From: Armatimonadota bacterium
Lineage (GTDB): Bacteria; Actinomycetota; Acidimicrobiia; Spongiisociales; UBA5794
DNA: 7,531 nucleotides
Assembly: GCA_008501565.1 (NCBI GenBank)
Contig: QQUL01000078.1
Span: forward strand, 1-7,531
Reading direction: 5' to 3'
Shown here: positions 1-6,085 of the stretch, piece after piece
Layout: each line of letters starts with the position of its first letter
Position numbering within the stretch: position 1 is the stretch's first letter
The notes under the pieces: model-generated
Database searches by the model: none
What the model saw: only the letters and a program-made list of their open reading frames with translations
What the model was told of the DNA's origin: nothing
Made by a program: the position numbers and the translations under genes

Positions 1-121
1 TGCCTTTGGTCTCGCCTGTTCGCCGTGTGAGCCCAAGGCAGGAGAACGGAAGCGACACCCAGCCCATGCCGCGCAGCAGATCCTTGCCGTCCGGCATGTT
101 GACCGCATCTCTCTCCGACAT
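1..121 (-). CDS. Possible N-terminal part of an unknown leftward gene, cut by window edge
   Basis: Reading leftward from an ATG at 121-119, forty codons run open to the window edge. The predicted start is MSERDAVNMPDGKDLLRGMG and continues with a mildly hydrophobic stretch (WVSLPFSCLGL). A good Shine-Dalgarno-like GAGGG lies 5 nt upstream of the ATG (positions 127-131 on the plus strand). I recognise no family. Forty open codons in GC-rich DNA is weak evidence, and a second frame starting at 126 is also open. If real, the gene is divergent from the MFS exporter and shares the intergenic region with it, so it could be a neighbour under common control. Confidence 0.35.
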   Translation of the reverse strand, partial: MSERDAVNMPDGKDLLRGMGWVSLPFSCLGLTRRTGETKG

Positions 122-172
122 GGCATCCCTCGTTCGCCGGTTGGCACGGTACTCCCTTCGGTGACGATACGC

Positions 173-214
173 GACCGATCACCGATGACCGATCACCGAC
201 GACCGTAATCCGTA
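173..214. repeat. Three-unit 14-nt degenerate tandem repeat upstream of the MFS gene
   Basis: Units at 173-186 (gaccgatcaccgat), 187-200 (gaccgatcaccgac) and 201-214 (gaccgtaatccgta) follow each other head to tail. The first two differ at one base and the third is diverged. The array lies directly upstream of the MFS exporter, between it and the candidate divergent gene. It could be a set of binding sites for a regulator or simply slippage-generated sequence. Confidence 0.6.
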
Positions 215-228
215 ATGCGTAGTCCGAC

Positions 229-256
229 ATCTGACGTCCGACGTCCGTCGTCAGAT
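229..256. promoter_or_regulatory. 8-bp inverted repeat just before the MFS start codon, candidate operator or 5'-UTR hairpin
   Basis: atctgacg at 229-236 is the exact reverse complement of cgtcagat at 249-256, with a 12-nt loop that itself repeats gtccgac/gtccgtc. The element lies between two possible MFS start codons (215 and 275). Such a dyad next to a drug exporter is a typical place for a TetR- or MarR-type operator, but no regulator gene is adjacent in this window, so the role is inferred. Confidence 0.4.
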
Positions 257-274
257 ACCAGTAGCGTGCCACCG

Positions 275-1912
275 ATGAAGGACACCGCCAAGGGCAAGAG
301 CATCGCCGTACTCGCCGTGCTGAGTGCAGCGATGTTCGTGTATGTCATCGACACGACACTGATGAACGTGTCGATCTCGGCGCTTGTCGAAGACCTCAGT
401 ACCGCGGTCGGCGAGGTTCAGGCGGCGATCACGCTCTACACGCTGACCATGGCGGCCTTCATGCTCACGGGCGGAAAGCTCGGTGACATCTGGGGCTCCA
501 AGCGAGCGTTCCGGATTGGCCTCATCATCTACGGCATCGGGACGACTATTACGGCTTTCGCTCCGAACATCGGTTTTGTCATGATCGGCTGGTCGATTCT
601 CGAGGGTCTTGGTTCGGCACTCATTGTTCCTGCCATCAACACCCTGGTGCGTGCGAATTATCAAGGGACCAAGCGCGCCTCGGCGTACGGTGTGCTTTTC
701 GGCGTGGCGGCCGCGGGCGCCGCGTTCGGGCCCCTCATTGGTGGTTGGGTGACAACGGAGTACAGCTGGCGGTACGCCTTTGCGGGTGAGGCGATCATTG
801 TCTTGCTCGTGTTGTTGTCCTCCGGTTTGCTGGTGGACGCACCGAAGGTTGTACCGAAGCCAAGGCTCGATGCCGTCGGTGTGGTGCTGTCGGTCGCCGG
901 GATGGGGATGTTTGTCCTCGGAGTTCTCCAGACCACGGGACGCGGATGGACTGACCCACTCGTCCTCACCCTCATGGTCGGTGGCCTGTTGGTGCTCGGT
1001 GTGTTCGTCTGGTGGATTCGGGGACGGGAGATTCGAGGAGAACCGGCGCTCTTCCGACCATCGATCTTCCGTCATCGCGGTATCGCGATCGGTCTTCCAA
1101 TACTCGCAACGCAGCTGTTCGCCCAGGCCGGTCTTCTCTTCCTGATCCCGCTGTTCACCCAGTCGGTGCTCGGGTTTGACGCCTTCCAAACAGGACTCAC
1201 CTTGTTGCCTCTCTCAATAGGAGTCCTTCTGACTTCGATCCTCACTCCGCCCCTGGGTCGCAGGATCTATCCCAAGTACCTGGTGCAGGTGGGCTTGGTG
1301 GTCATGTTCATCGGCGGGTACATCCTTGCCTTGTCGCTTGACGGTGCGATCGAAGGCACCGACATGTTGTTAGGTCTCTTGATCGGCGGTGTCGGGATCG
1401 GCCTCATCGTGGGACAGCTACCGAACCTGATCCTCTCGTCCGTTGACCAGGATGAGGCGAGTGAGGCCTCGGGGCTTCAGGGGACTTTTCAGAATCTCGG
1501 TATGGCGCTGGGGACTGCGGTCATCGGTACGGTGATCCTGTCGATCTCACTTGCGTCGTTCAACAATCAGGTTGAAGCGTCCAACGTCCTTCCTCCCGAG
1601 TCGAAAGTTGAATTGGCTGCGTTGATCGCTGAACCACTTGAGGAGGCAAACGCCGACGGTCTTGAAGAATTCGTGGTCCATCTATCCCCGGACCAGCAAG
1701 CCGAGATCCGACGCATTTACGACACGGGCACGATTCGTGGGTTCCAGGGGGCAATCCTGGTGGGTGGATTCGTGGCACTTCTTGGTGCGGCTCTTGCGGT
1801 GTTCTTGCCACGGCGAAAGCTGGAATCGGATGCTTCGGTTGAGTCAACGATCAAAGAAGTCATACGCACGCCTGCGATCCCGAGTGTTCAGCTCGAAATG
1901 GAAGATCTCTGA
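275..1912 (+). CDS. MFS multidrug exporter, DHA2 (EmrB/QacA-like) 14-TM family
   Basis: A predicted inner-membrane proton antiporter that would expel drugs or other small hydrophobic compounds; the substrate is unknown. From the ATG at 275 it has 545 residues, the usual length for 14-TM DHA2 transporters. Recognisable pieces are the TM1 motif VIDTTLMNVSI (about residues 24-34), loop motif A GGKLGDIWGSKR (66-77), the antiporter motif C around GAAFGPLIGGW (148-158) and the late motif EASGLQGTFQNLGMALGTAVIGT. In the motif B region (SILEGLGSALIVP) the usual Arg appears replaced by Ser. A long outer loop precedes the last TM, and the C-terminal tail is charged. An upstream in-frame ATG at 215 would add 20 Ser/Pro/Arg-rich residues encoded by repeat-like DNA, so I prefer 275. 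Neither start has a clear ribosome binding site. The gene stands alone and converges on the ferric-reductase-like gene 21 nt away. Confidence 0.9.
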   Translation: MKDTAKGKSIAVLAVLSAAMFVYVIDTTLMNVSISALVEDLSTAVGEVQAAITLYTLTMAAFMLTGGKLGDIWGSKRAFRIGLIIYGIGTTITAFAPNIGFVMIGWSILEGLGSALIVPAINTLVRANYQGTKRASAYGVLFGVAAAGAAFGPLIGGWVTTEYSWRYAFAGEAIIVLLVLLSSGLLVDAPKVVPKPRLDAVGVVLSVAGMGMFVLGVLQTTGRGWTDPLVLTLMVGGLLVLGVFVWWIRGREIRGEPALFRPSIFRHRGIAIGLPILATQLFAQAGLLFLIPLFTQSVLGFDAFQTGLTLLPLSIGVLLTSILTPPLGRRIYPKYLVQVGLVVMFIGGYILALSLDGAIEGTDMLLGLLIGGVGIGLIVGQLPNLILSSVDQDEASEASGLQGTFQNLGMALGTAVIGTVILSISLASFNNQVEASNVLPPESKVELAALIAEPLEEANADGLEEFVVHLSPDQQAEIRRIYDTGTIRGFQGAILVGGFVALLGAALAVFLPRRKLESDASVESTIKEVIRTPAIPSVQLEMEDL

Positions 1913-1933
1913 GCCACAAACTCGGTTCCCGGT

Positions 1934-2560
1934 TCAGCCATCGCTCACAGCTGGTGCCAGCTCAGTGTCCGGAGTTGGTGTATCCAGACCTCTGTCGTGT
2001 TTGATCGCCCGGACCGTCTGACGAGGCTGGTTGCTCGGTGCGCGTGCCGATGCCACCAGACGTGTGGCGGTAAGAGACACGACTGCCACGCCCGCTCCCA
2101 CGTACAGGGCTGACATCCATGGAGTTCCCGAATCTGTGCCCGCCATCACACCGTGCGCGACGGCGGCGAGGAAGGATCCGAAAGACAGGTAGTGAATCGA
2201 TCTCCATGCGCTTTGGCCGATCCACCGCTTGGCATAGAAGCTGGCCGAAACGAGGAGTATTGACCAGAACGAGACGGCACCAAGTGACGTCGCCAACGGC
2301 TTCCACGTTGCAACGCCCGGGATCGTGATATCCCACCAGCTGAACCCGATGAACTCATCCATCGACAGCGCCACCATGTGAACGACCGTCGCGGCGACCG
2401 CCGCCAAGCCGAGGGATTCATGGAGCCACTGGAGCCCCTTTGCATTGACGGCTCTCCCGAACGTTTTCGTTGAGATCCACAACCCCCAGACCATCGATGC
2501 GCTCAGCAATACGAAGGCAGCGATCCCAGACCCTCGAACAACGAACCATGTGATGTTCAT
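1934..2560 (-). CDS. Ferric-reductase-like transmembrane (YedZ/MsrQ-type) b-heme protein
   Basis: A 208-residue integral membrane protein with about five or six hydrophobic helices. Two histidine pairs fit the di-heme pattern of the ferric reductase-like transmembrane domain: H47 and H61 (LHES...VVHM) in one helix, and H123 and H136 (IHYL...VAHG) in another. The expected role is to move electrons across the membrane through b-type hemes. There is no FAD/NAD(P)H domain, so it needs separate donor and acceptor partners. About 40 residues after the last helix are polar and low in conservation signals. The start is set by the ATG at 2560, which overlaps the ApbE stop as ATGA. A longer in-frame reading to 2647 would add 29 Arg-rich residues lying inside the ApbE gene and is unlikely. 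It is the last gene of the leftward block; the overlap implies translational coupling to ApbE. The exact substrate is unknown. Confidence 0.85.
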   Translation of the reverse strand: MNITWFVVRGSGIAAFVLLSASMVWGLWISTKTFGRAVNAKGLQWLHESLGLAAVAATVVHMVALSMDEFIGFSWWDITIPGVATWKPLATSLGAVSFWSILLVSASFYAKRWIGQSAWRSIHYLSFGSFLAAVAHGVMAGTDSGTPWMSALYVGAGVAVVSLTATRLVASARAPSNQPRQTVRAIKHDRGLDTPTPDTELAPAVSDG

Positions 2561-3399
2561 GCCGCTTGTCGATCCTTGGTTGCGTAGACCGATCCGTCGT
2601 GCCACACGGCGACGGCTTGGCGAATCCAGGGTTGCCGATCGGCCCACGCGAGTCCGTCAACGCCTTGAAGTAGGACAGCCTTGGCGCCAGCTTCGGCCTC
2701 CACGGCTGTTTCGGCTACGACCGTGGCCTGAGTGATGGGCGATTTCACCGGTCGCATTGTCCGAGGATCGATCAGATGGTTCGCTCCCCCCACATCGGTC
2801 GTCCACCTACGTTTCATTGTGGAACTCGTCGCCAGGGCACCGCGACCAACATGGATGTCAGCGATTGGATTGTTGAAGTGGTCCACGACTTCGACGATGA
2901 CATCAGGGTCGGACGAGCGAAGATCGCCCCCGGCGGACACCATCTGTGCCATTCCCGACTCGACAATCTCGTCGCACGCCCAGCCCTTTGCGATCCCGCC
3001 GAGGTCAAGCTTCGTTCGGCCGTCCAATCGAACGGTGCCGTCACAGGCCTGCCAGCCAGTTGCTGACACGAGGCTCCCGAGCGCGACAGAAGACGGCAAA
3101 TCATCGAACGGCACCGTGTAACCCCACGACACGACAGCGGCACCGACACCGATATCGACGAGTCCGCCTGTTCGATCCTTCACCATTGCCGCTGCATCAA
3201 GGACACGGGACATCGGCTCGGAAACTGCGTGCCAGCTTCCTTCCGAACTGTTGATCTGTGACAGCTCGCTCGTAGCGAGGAAGCGGCTGAACCGTTGCTC
3301 GAAACGGGCCACCCGGTGTCGGATCGCCACCGCTTCCACCCCGGTAGCGGTGTGCGCCTCGAACGTGGTTCCCATCGCGGGGAATATGTCGACGATCAC
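2557..3399 (-). CDS. apbE: ApbE-like FAD:protein FMN transferase
   Basis: ApbE enzymes attach FMN from FAD to a Thr/Ser of a target protein, usually in extracytoplasmic electron-transfer systems. The 280 residues carry the family series: MGTTFEA (9-15), a SELSQIN segment (44-50), KLDLGGIAKGWACDEI (130-145), SAGGDLR (155-161), ATSSTMKRR (190-198) and HLIDPRT (208-214). Two points are odd. There is no signal peptide or lipobox, whereas many bacterial ApbE proteins are exported lipoproteins. In addition, the C-terminal metal-site segment, usually ADAL(S/A)T, reads AEAGAK (235-240), replacing the Asp with Glu236 and the Thr with Lys240. The start is a GTG at 3399 that overlaps the preceding stop as GTGA; an ATG at 3375 is an alternative but would trim conserved residues before MGTTF. 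It is coupled by overlap to genes on both sides. Family assignment is strong; catalytic competence is uncertain. Confidence 0.88.
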   Translation of the reverse strand: MIVDIFPAMGTTFEAHTATGVEAVAIRHRVARFEQRFSRFLATSELSQINSSEGSWHAVSEPMSRVLDAAAMVKDRTGGLVDIGVGAAVVSWGYTVPFDDLPSSVALGSLVSATGWQACDGTVRLDGRTKLDLGGIAKGWACDEIVESGMAQMVSAGGDLRSSDPDVIVEVVDHFNNPIADIHVGRGALATSSTMKRRWTTDVGGANHLIDPRTMRPVKSPITQATVVAETAVEAEAGAKAVLLQGVDGLAWADRQPWIRQAVAVWHDGSVYATKDRQAA

Positions 3400-3731
3400 G
3401 ATCCGGAACTCTTCACCCGCGGGGCGGGGGTGCTCGGTGCCGTCGCTGCAACGACCCGTCGTTCAACGATGACTTCTGCTTCGGGACGTTCGACGGGGGT
3501 GTAGCGAACGATGACAAGCCCGGTCTCCGGCATGGTGGGAAACGAAGCGTGTGGTCGCGCCACGGAGCTCTGGATCGGCACAGGTGGCGACGGGGGCTCC
3601 ATCACTTGCGCAGGCTCCCCCGTTGATGGTGCCGGCGTGACGAAGGCGACCGCTGCAGTCCCCCACGCCACGGCAGCTGCCGACCACGCGGCGATGCCAG
3701 AAACACGGCTTGCTGTCAGACGTTTCGCCAT
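3396..3731 (-). CDS. Small single-TM protein of unknown function (111 aa)
   Basis: I do not recognise a family. The protein starts with a short basic segment (MAKRLTASR), has one hydrophobic helix at about residues 10-31, then a Pro-rich linker (about 33-60). A short region with beta-strand character follows (GLVIVRYTPVERPEAEVIVERRVV, about 71-94, with alternating hydrophobic residues), and the tail is Ala/Pro/Lys/Ser. This predicts an N-terminally anchored protein with its small domain outside the membrane. The ATG at 3731 overlaps the preceding stop as TAATG, and a purine-rich gagggggtgag lies about 8 nt upstream, so the start is well supported. Its stop overlaps the ApbE GTG. Position between the Asp/His protein and the flavin/heme genes suggests an accessory or partner role in the same envelope complex; that is inference. 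Confidence 0.75.
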   Translation of the reverse strand: MAKRLTASRVSGIAAWSAAAVAWGTAAVAFVTPAPSTGEPAQVMEPPSPPVPIQSSVARPHASFPTMPETGLVIVRYTPVERPEAEVIVERRVVAATAPSTPAPRVKSSGS

Positions 3732-4093
3732 TATCGACTCACCCCCTCGGTCACATTTACGGTGTCTGGTTCGGGCACGACCAGGATCGCCCCGTGGCTC
3801 ACCAGCGTCTGCACGATCTCGGGTGTCAGGAGTTCGGCAACGTCCGCTGGCTCAGCGAACACCGAATAGCCTGATCCTGCAAGGGCGGCAGCGACCTCGG
3901 GCGAGACCCCGGGGAGTTCGGGTCCCGACCCTGCCGAATTGGGCTCGGCCGACGTCGGGGTGAAGACTGCCGTAGCGCGCGGTGGTGGTTGGGTGTTTGC
4001 TCCCGGGTCGACTGGGGCGGTGTTGATCACCTGTATCACCACGATTGCCGACGCTGCTGCAAGAAGTCCTCCGACGGTGTTCAACCATCGCAT
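3731..4093 (-). CDS. Small anchored protein with a duplicated C-terminal motif (120 aa)
   Basis: I do not recognise a family. Residues 5-24 form one hydrophobic helix, 25-60 a Pro/Thr/Ser linker, and 61-110 a compact domain. That domain contains two copies of a motif, SPEVAAALAGSGYSVFAEP starting at 64 and TPEIVQTLVSHGAILVVPEP starting at 90. They align without gaps as (S/T)PE(V/I)xxxLxxxGxx(V/L), with a period of 26 residues. The likely topology is a membrane anchor with an extracytoplasmic domain. The ATG at 4093 overlaps the stop of the Asp/His protein as TGATG, and the TAA overlaps the next start, so translation is probably coupled in both directions. It shares the anchor-linker-small-domain design with its neighbour. 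A role in binding a partner or metal is possible, but nothing in the sequence proves it. Confidence 0.78.
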   Translation of the reverse strand: MRWLNTVGGLLAAASAIVVIQVINTAPVDPGANTQPPPRATAVFTPTSAEPNSAGSGPELPGVSPEVAAALAGSGYSVFAEPADVAELLTPEIVQTLVSHGAILVVPEPDTVNVTEGVSR

Positions 4094-4674
4094 CAGTCGT
4101 CGTCCTCGTCGTCGTCGTGATCGTCGTGGTGGTCGTCGTCATCGTCGTCATGATCATCATCGTGATCGTCGTCGTGATCGTCGTCATGGTCATCGTCGTC
4201 GCACTCGTCGTAGACGCCGTGGTCTTCGTCATCATCGTCGTCGGTGCATACGAGATCCCCACTCTGGCCATCGGCCGGTGCAGGTTGGTTCACGGTCACG
4301 ACCCTGACCACGGGCTCGGGAATCGGTGGACCGGCAATTCCCAGTCCTTCTTCCTCGCAGATCTGGCGGAGTGCATCGAGGGCGGCGGTCTGGAGCGGGT
4401 CGATTGTTCCGTCACGTTCGGCAGCGAGGAGTTCCTCGGCTCCGGATGTGCATGCTGTGGCAGTGGTGTCTCCGTCGGTTACTCGTGCAGTGGTTGTGGC
4501 GGTTGCCGACCGCTCGACAGCGATCGTGGTCGTCACAGCGGATGACGCCTCGGCTCCCTGTGCGTTGGTGATGGACCCGACCAGTGCCGCGGCCGCGACA
4601 GCGGTCATTGGAACGAGTAGGGCTCCGGCGATCAACGATCCGGTGATCCTCTTCTGGTTTCGGTTCGCTGCCAT
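4093..4674 (-). CDS. Exported or anchored protein with an Asp/His-rich C-terminal tail, putative metal binder
   Basis: This 193-residue protein has a basic N-terminus (MAANRNQKR), a hydrophobic segment at about 11-34 that looks like a signal peptide or anchor (possible cleavage near AQG-A, 38-41) and a Thr-rich linker (48-74). A middle helical part at 76-110 contains SGAEELLAAERDG and ALDALRQICEEEG. The extreme tail at 145-193 is almost only Asp and His. Within it, His 163, 167, 171 and 175 recur every fourth residue as DDDH units, followed by His182, 183 and 186. Cysteines lie at 75, 106, 143 and 158. Such tails chelate divalent cations in many proteins, so binding of Fe, Zn, Cu, Ni, Mn or Ca is plausible. 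The start has a strong AAGGGAG 5 nt upstream. It heads the overlapping five-gene group ending with the heme protein. No family is recognised; metal binding is inferred from composition. Confidence 0.8.
   Translation of the reverse strand: MAANRNQKRITGSLIAGALLVPMTAVAAAALVGSITNAQGAEASSAVTTTIAVERSATATTTARVTDGDTTATACTSGAEELLAAERDGTIDPLQTAALDALRQICEEEGLGIAGPPIPEPVVRVVTVNQPAPADGQSGDLVCTDDDDDEDHGVYDECDDDDHDDDHDDDHDDDHDDDDDDHHDDHDDDEDDD
4096..4242. repeat. Trinucleotide-like low-complexity tract encoding the Asp/His tail
   Basis: About 147 bp are built almost entirely of gtc, atc, gtg and atg triplets on the plus strand, which are Asp and His codons on the coding minus strand. Interruptions at the right end encode Gly-Val-Tyr, Glu and Cys. 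Triplet runs allow in-frame gain or loss of residues by slippage. The tract also creates a misleading Val/Ile-rich open frame on the plus strand. Confidence 0.85.
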
Positions 4675-4679
4675 GGCAT

Positions 4680-4686
4680 CTCCCTT
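4680..4686 (-). promoter_or_regulatory. Ribosome binding site of the Asp/His-tail gene
   Basis: The minus strand reads AAGGGAG, 5 nt before the ATG at 4674. It is the best Shine-Dalgarno in the block, and it fixes this start over the overlapping out-of-frame ATG at 4679. Confidence 0.65.
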
Positions 4687-4719
4687 GTTGACGATGGGTA
4701 CTCATTGGCTGTCACCAGA

Positions 4720-4750
4720 ATGCGTCAATGCCGGATAACGATGCGCTAAT
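4720..4750. promoter_or_regulatory. Candidate regulator-binding region between kinase and Asp/His gene
   Basis: In the 109-nt gap 4675-4783, two similar decamers, atgcgtcaat (4720-4729) and atgcgctaat (4741-4750), are spaced 21 bp apart, about two helical turns. Between them, gccggataa (4730-4738) reads TTATCCGGC on the minus strand, one base from TTAACCGGC in the divergent promoter region at 6828-6836. Direct repeats at helical spacing fit OmpR-family binding. A leftward -35-like TTGACG (4723-4728) is also present, but a convincing -10 is not. The gap is the only real break in the leftward block, so a second promoter here is plausible. Confidence 0.35.
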
Positions 4751-4783
4751 TGACAGGAAACGAACGGGAAAGAGTTCTTGTGA

Positions 4784-6085
4784 CTAGTCAGAGGCTGTCG
4801 ATAGAGGTATGTCGAGTTGAATCGAGGCCCCGCCGAGCAGCTCAGAGCGCCCAATGGAGAGAGAGCCCTCGACGGACTCGACGGTTCTTCTGACGATGTC
4901 GAGACCGAGTCCGGTCGAATCACCGTGGGACGTTCCGCGTTCCAGTTTGAATCCCTCGGGTAGCCCTCGCCCACCATCTTCGATCACGAGCCGTACCGAA
5001 GACCCGATGCGCGAAACGGTGATCCCAAACGGAATGCCGGGCTCCGTGTGTGAGATAGCGTTCTCAATGAGGGCATCGACCGCCGTTTCAACGTCGACGG
5101 CTGGCGCCGACACAGGTGTCGGTTGAGCGGTGACGGAGACCGAGATGTCCCGTTCTTGTTCGGCTACGAGCGGCTCCCAGAATCGGATGCGTTCCGCAAC
5201 AACCGTGCCGAGATCGCACGAGGTGTGTTCCTCTTGTCGCACAGGGCGCCTTGCTTCGCGGATGATGTAGTCCGTGGTCCGCTGGAGTTCGTCGAGATCA
5301 GATGCGAGGCGGTCCTTGTCGGGCGAGTCCTCGAGCCCATCCACGGTGAGACGAGCCGCGGTGAGTGGTGTTCGGAGGCGATGTGCCAGATCGGCGGCTG
5401 TCTCTCGTTCTTCTTGGAGCAGTCGCCCGATCTGACCCGCAAGGCGGTTGAATTCGATACCCACTTCTTCGATCTCTGGTGGTCCTGCCGGGCTGACGCG
5501 GGCGGTCAGGTCACCCTCCCCGAGACGCTCTGCAGTTTCGGACAGCTCCTTGACCGGAATGACCATCGACCGCCCGAGTCGGTCTGCCACCCAGGCCGCA
5601 AGTGCCACAAGCCCGACCCCGAGTGCGCCAAGAACGACCCAACTGCGAGCAACGCCGGCATGGATCTCTTCATCCGTCACAAGGACCCGTACGACAGCAG
5701 TACCTGCCGCCGTGACGACCGGTACGTAGACGGCGGCACCCCCGGTGACAGAAGCGACGAATGAGTTGCCTTCTTCGGCAAGGGTCAGATCCTCCGCGTC
5801 ATTGTCCTCCGACAGCGGTACGCCGACAACGTCCTCGTTCGGCAGAATGACGGAACCGTTCACGTCGACGATGCGATCCTCGCCGATGACGTCGAGGGCC
5901 GTCGACAGATCCTCGTTCACGGTCAGGACCGACAGGGCCCGTGCCAGGCTTTCAGCGTCGCGCTCGCCAGCCGAGATGGCACTATCGCGTGCAAGATCGG
6001 AGACAAGGATGAACAGTGGGACGAGGAACGCAAGCACGACCATGCCGGTGACGGCAATCGAGAGAAGGATCAGTCGTCGTCTCAC
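4784..6085 (-). CDS. Membrane sensor histidine kinase with HAMP domain
   Basis: A 433-residue kinase partnered with the response regulator it overlaps. Order: TM1 (about 5-28), an extracytoplasmic segment of roughly 115 residues (30-145) with many acidic residues and no named sensor fold that I can identify, TM2 (about 147-167), a HAMP linker (about 168-225), the phosphoacceptor helix DLAHRLRTPLTAARL with His235, and the ATPase domain. The N box is ALIENAISH with Asn342, the G1 box EDGGRGL (Asp370, fitting DxGxG) and the G2 box STGLGLDIV (390-397). All catalytic boxes look intact. It should autophosphorylate on His235 and pass the phosphate to Asp52 of the regulator. The start is a GTG at 6085 sharing GTGA with the regulator stop, which implies coupled translation. 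The ligand is unknown; the downstream heme, flavin and Asp/His genes suggest an envelope redox or metal cue. Confidence 0.92.
   Translation of the reverse strand: MRRRLILLSIAVTGMVVLAFLVPLFILVSDLARDSAISAGERDAESLARALSVLTVNEDLSTALDVIGEDRIVDVNGSVILPNEDVVGVPLSEDNDAEDLTLAEEGNSFVASVTGGAAVYVPVVTAAGTAVVRVLVTDEEIHAGVARSWVVLGALGVGLVALAAWVADRLGRSMVIPVKELSETAERLGEGDLTARVSPAGPPEIEEVGIEFNRLAGQIGRLLQEERETAADLAHRLRTPLTAARLTVDGLEDSPDKDRLASDLDELQRTTDYIIREARRPVRQEEHTSCDLGTVVAERIRFWEPLVAEQERDISVSVTAQPTPVSAPAVDVETAVDALIENAISHTEPGIPFGITVSRIGSSVRLVIEDGGRGLPEGFKLERGTSHGDSTGLGLDIVRRTVESVEGSLSIGRSELLGGASIQLDIPLSTASD

Noticed and set aside
251..1189. Long minus-strand open frame opposite the MFS gene
   Set aside because: Its translation is Arg/His/Glu-rich with no domain signal, and the opposite strand encodes a clear 14-TM transporter.
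1949..1962. agctgg-tg-ccagct stem-loop near the convergent gene ends as an intrinsic terminator
   Set aside because: The stem is short with almost no loop, has no T-run on either strand, and lies inside the 3' end of the heme-protein gene.
2561..2647. 29-residue N-terminal extension of the ferric-reductase-like protein
   Set aside because: It is Arg-rich, lies fully inside the ApbE gene and precedes a normal start; the ATGA overlap at 2557-2560 explains the junction better.
4438..4452. Cys-Thr-Ser-Gly-Ala-Glu in the Asp/His protein as an ApbE flavinylation site
   Set aside because: The acceptor Thr/Ser after Gly-Ala is replaced by Glu and no surrounding FMN-binding domain is seen.
4045..4545. 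Plus-strand open frame giving a Val/Ile-rich hydrophobic protein across the Asp/His tract
   Set aside because: It is the antisense reading of GTC/ATC/GTG triplets that encode Asp and His on the minus strand; it has no ribosome site and runs into unrelated sequence.
4724..4754. Inverted gtcaat...attgac pair as an operator, or TTGACA at 4750 as a plus-strand promoter
   Set aside because: The arms are only 6 bp with a 19-nt spacer, no matching -10 follows TTGACA, and a rightward transcript would run antisense into the kinase gene.
4784..6085. Kinase as a degenerate histidine kinase because its G1 box reads DGGRG
   Set aside because: Asp370, Gly372 and Gly374 still satisfy DxGxG, and the His, Asn and G2 motifs are all present.
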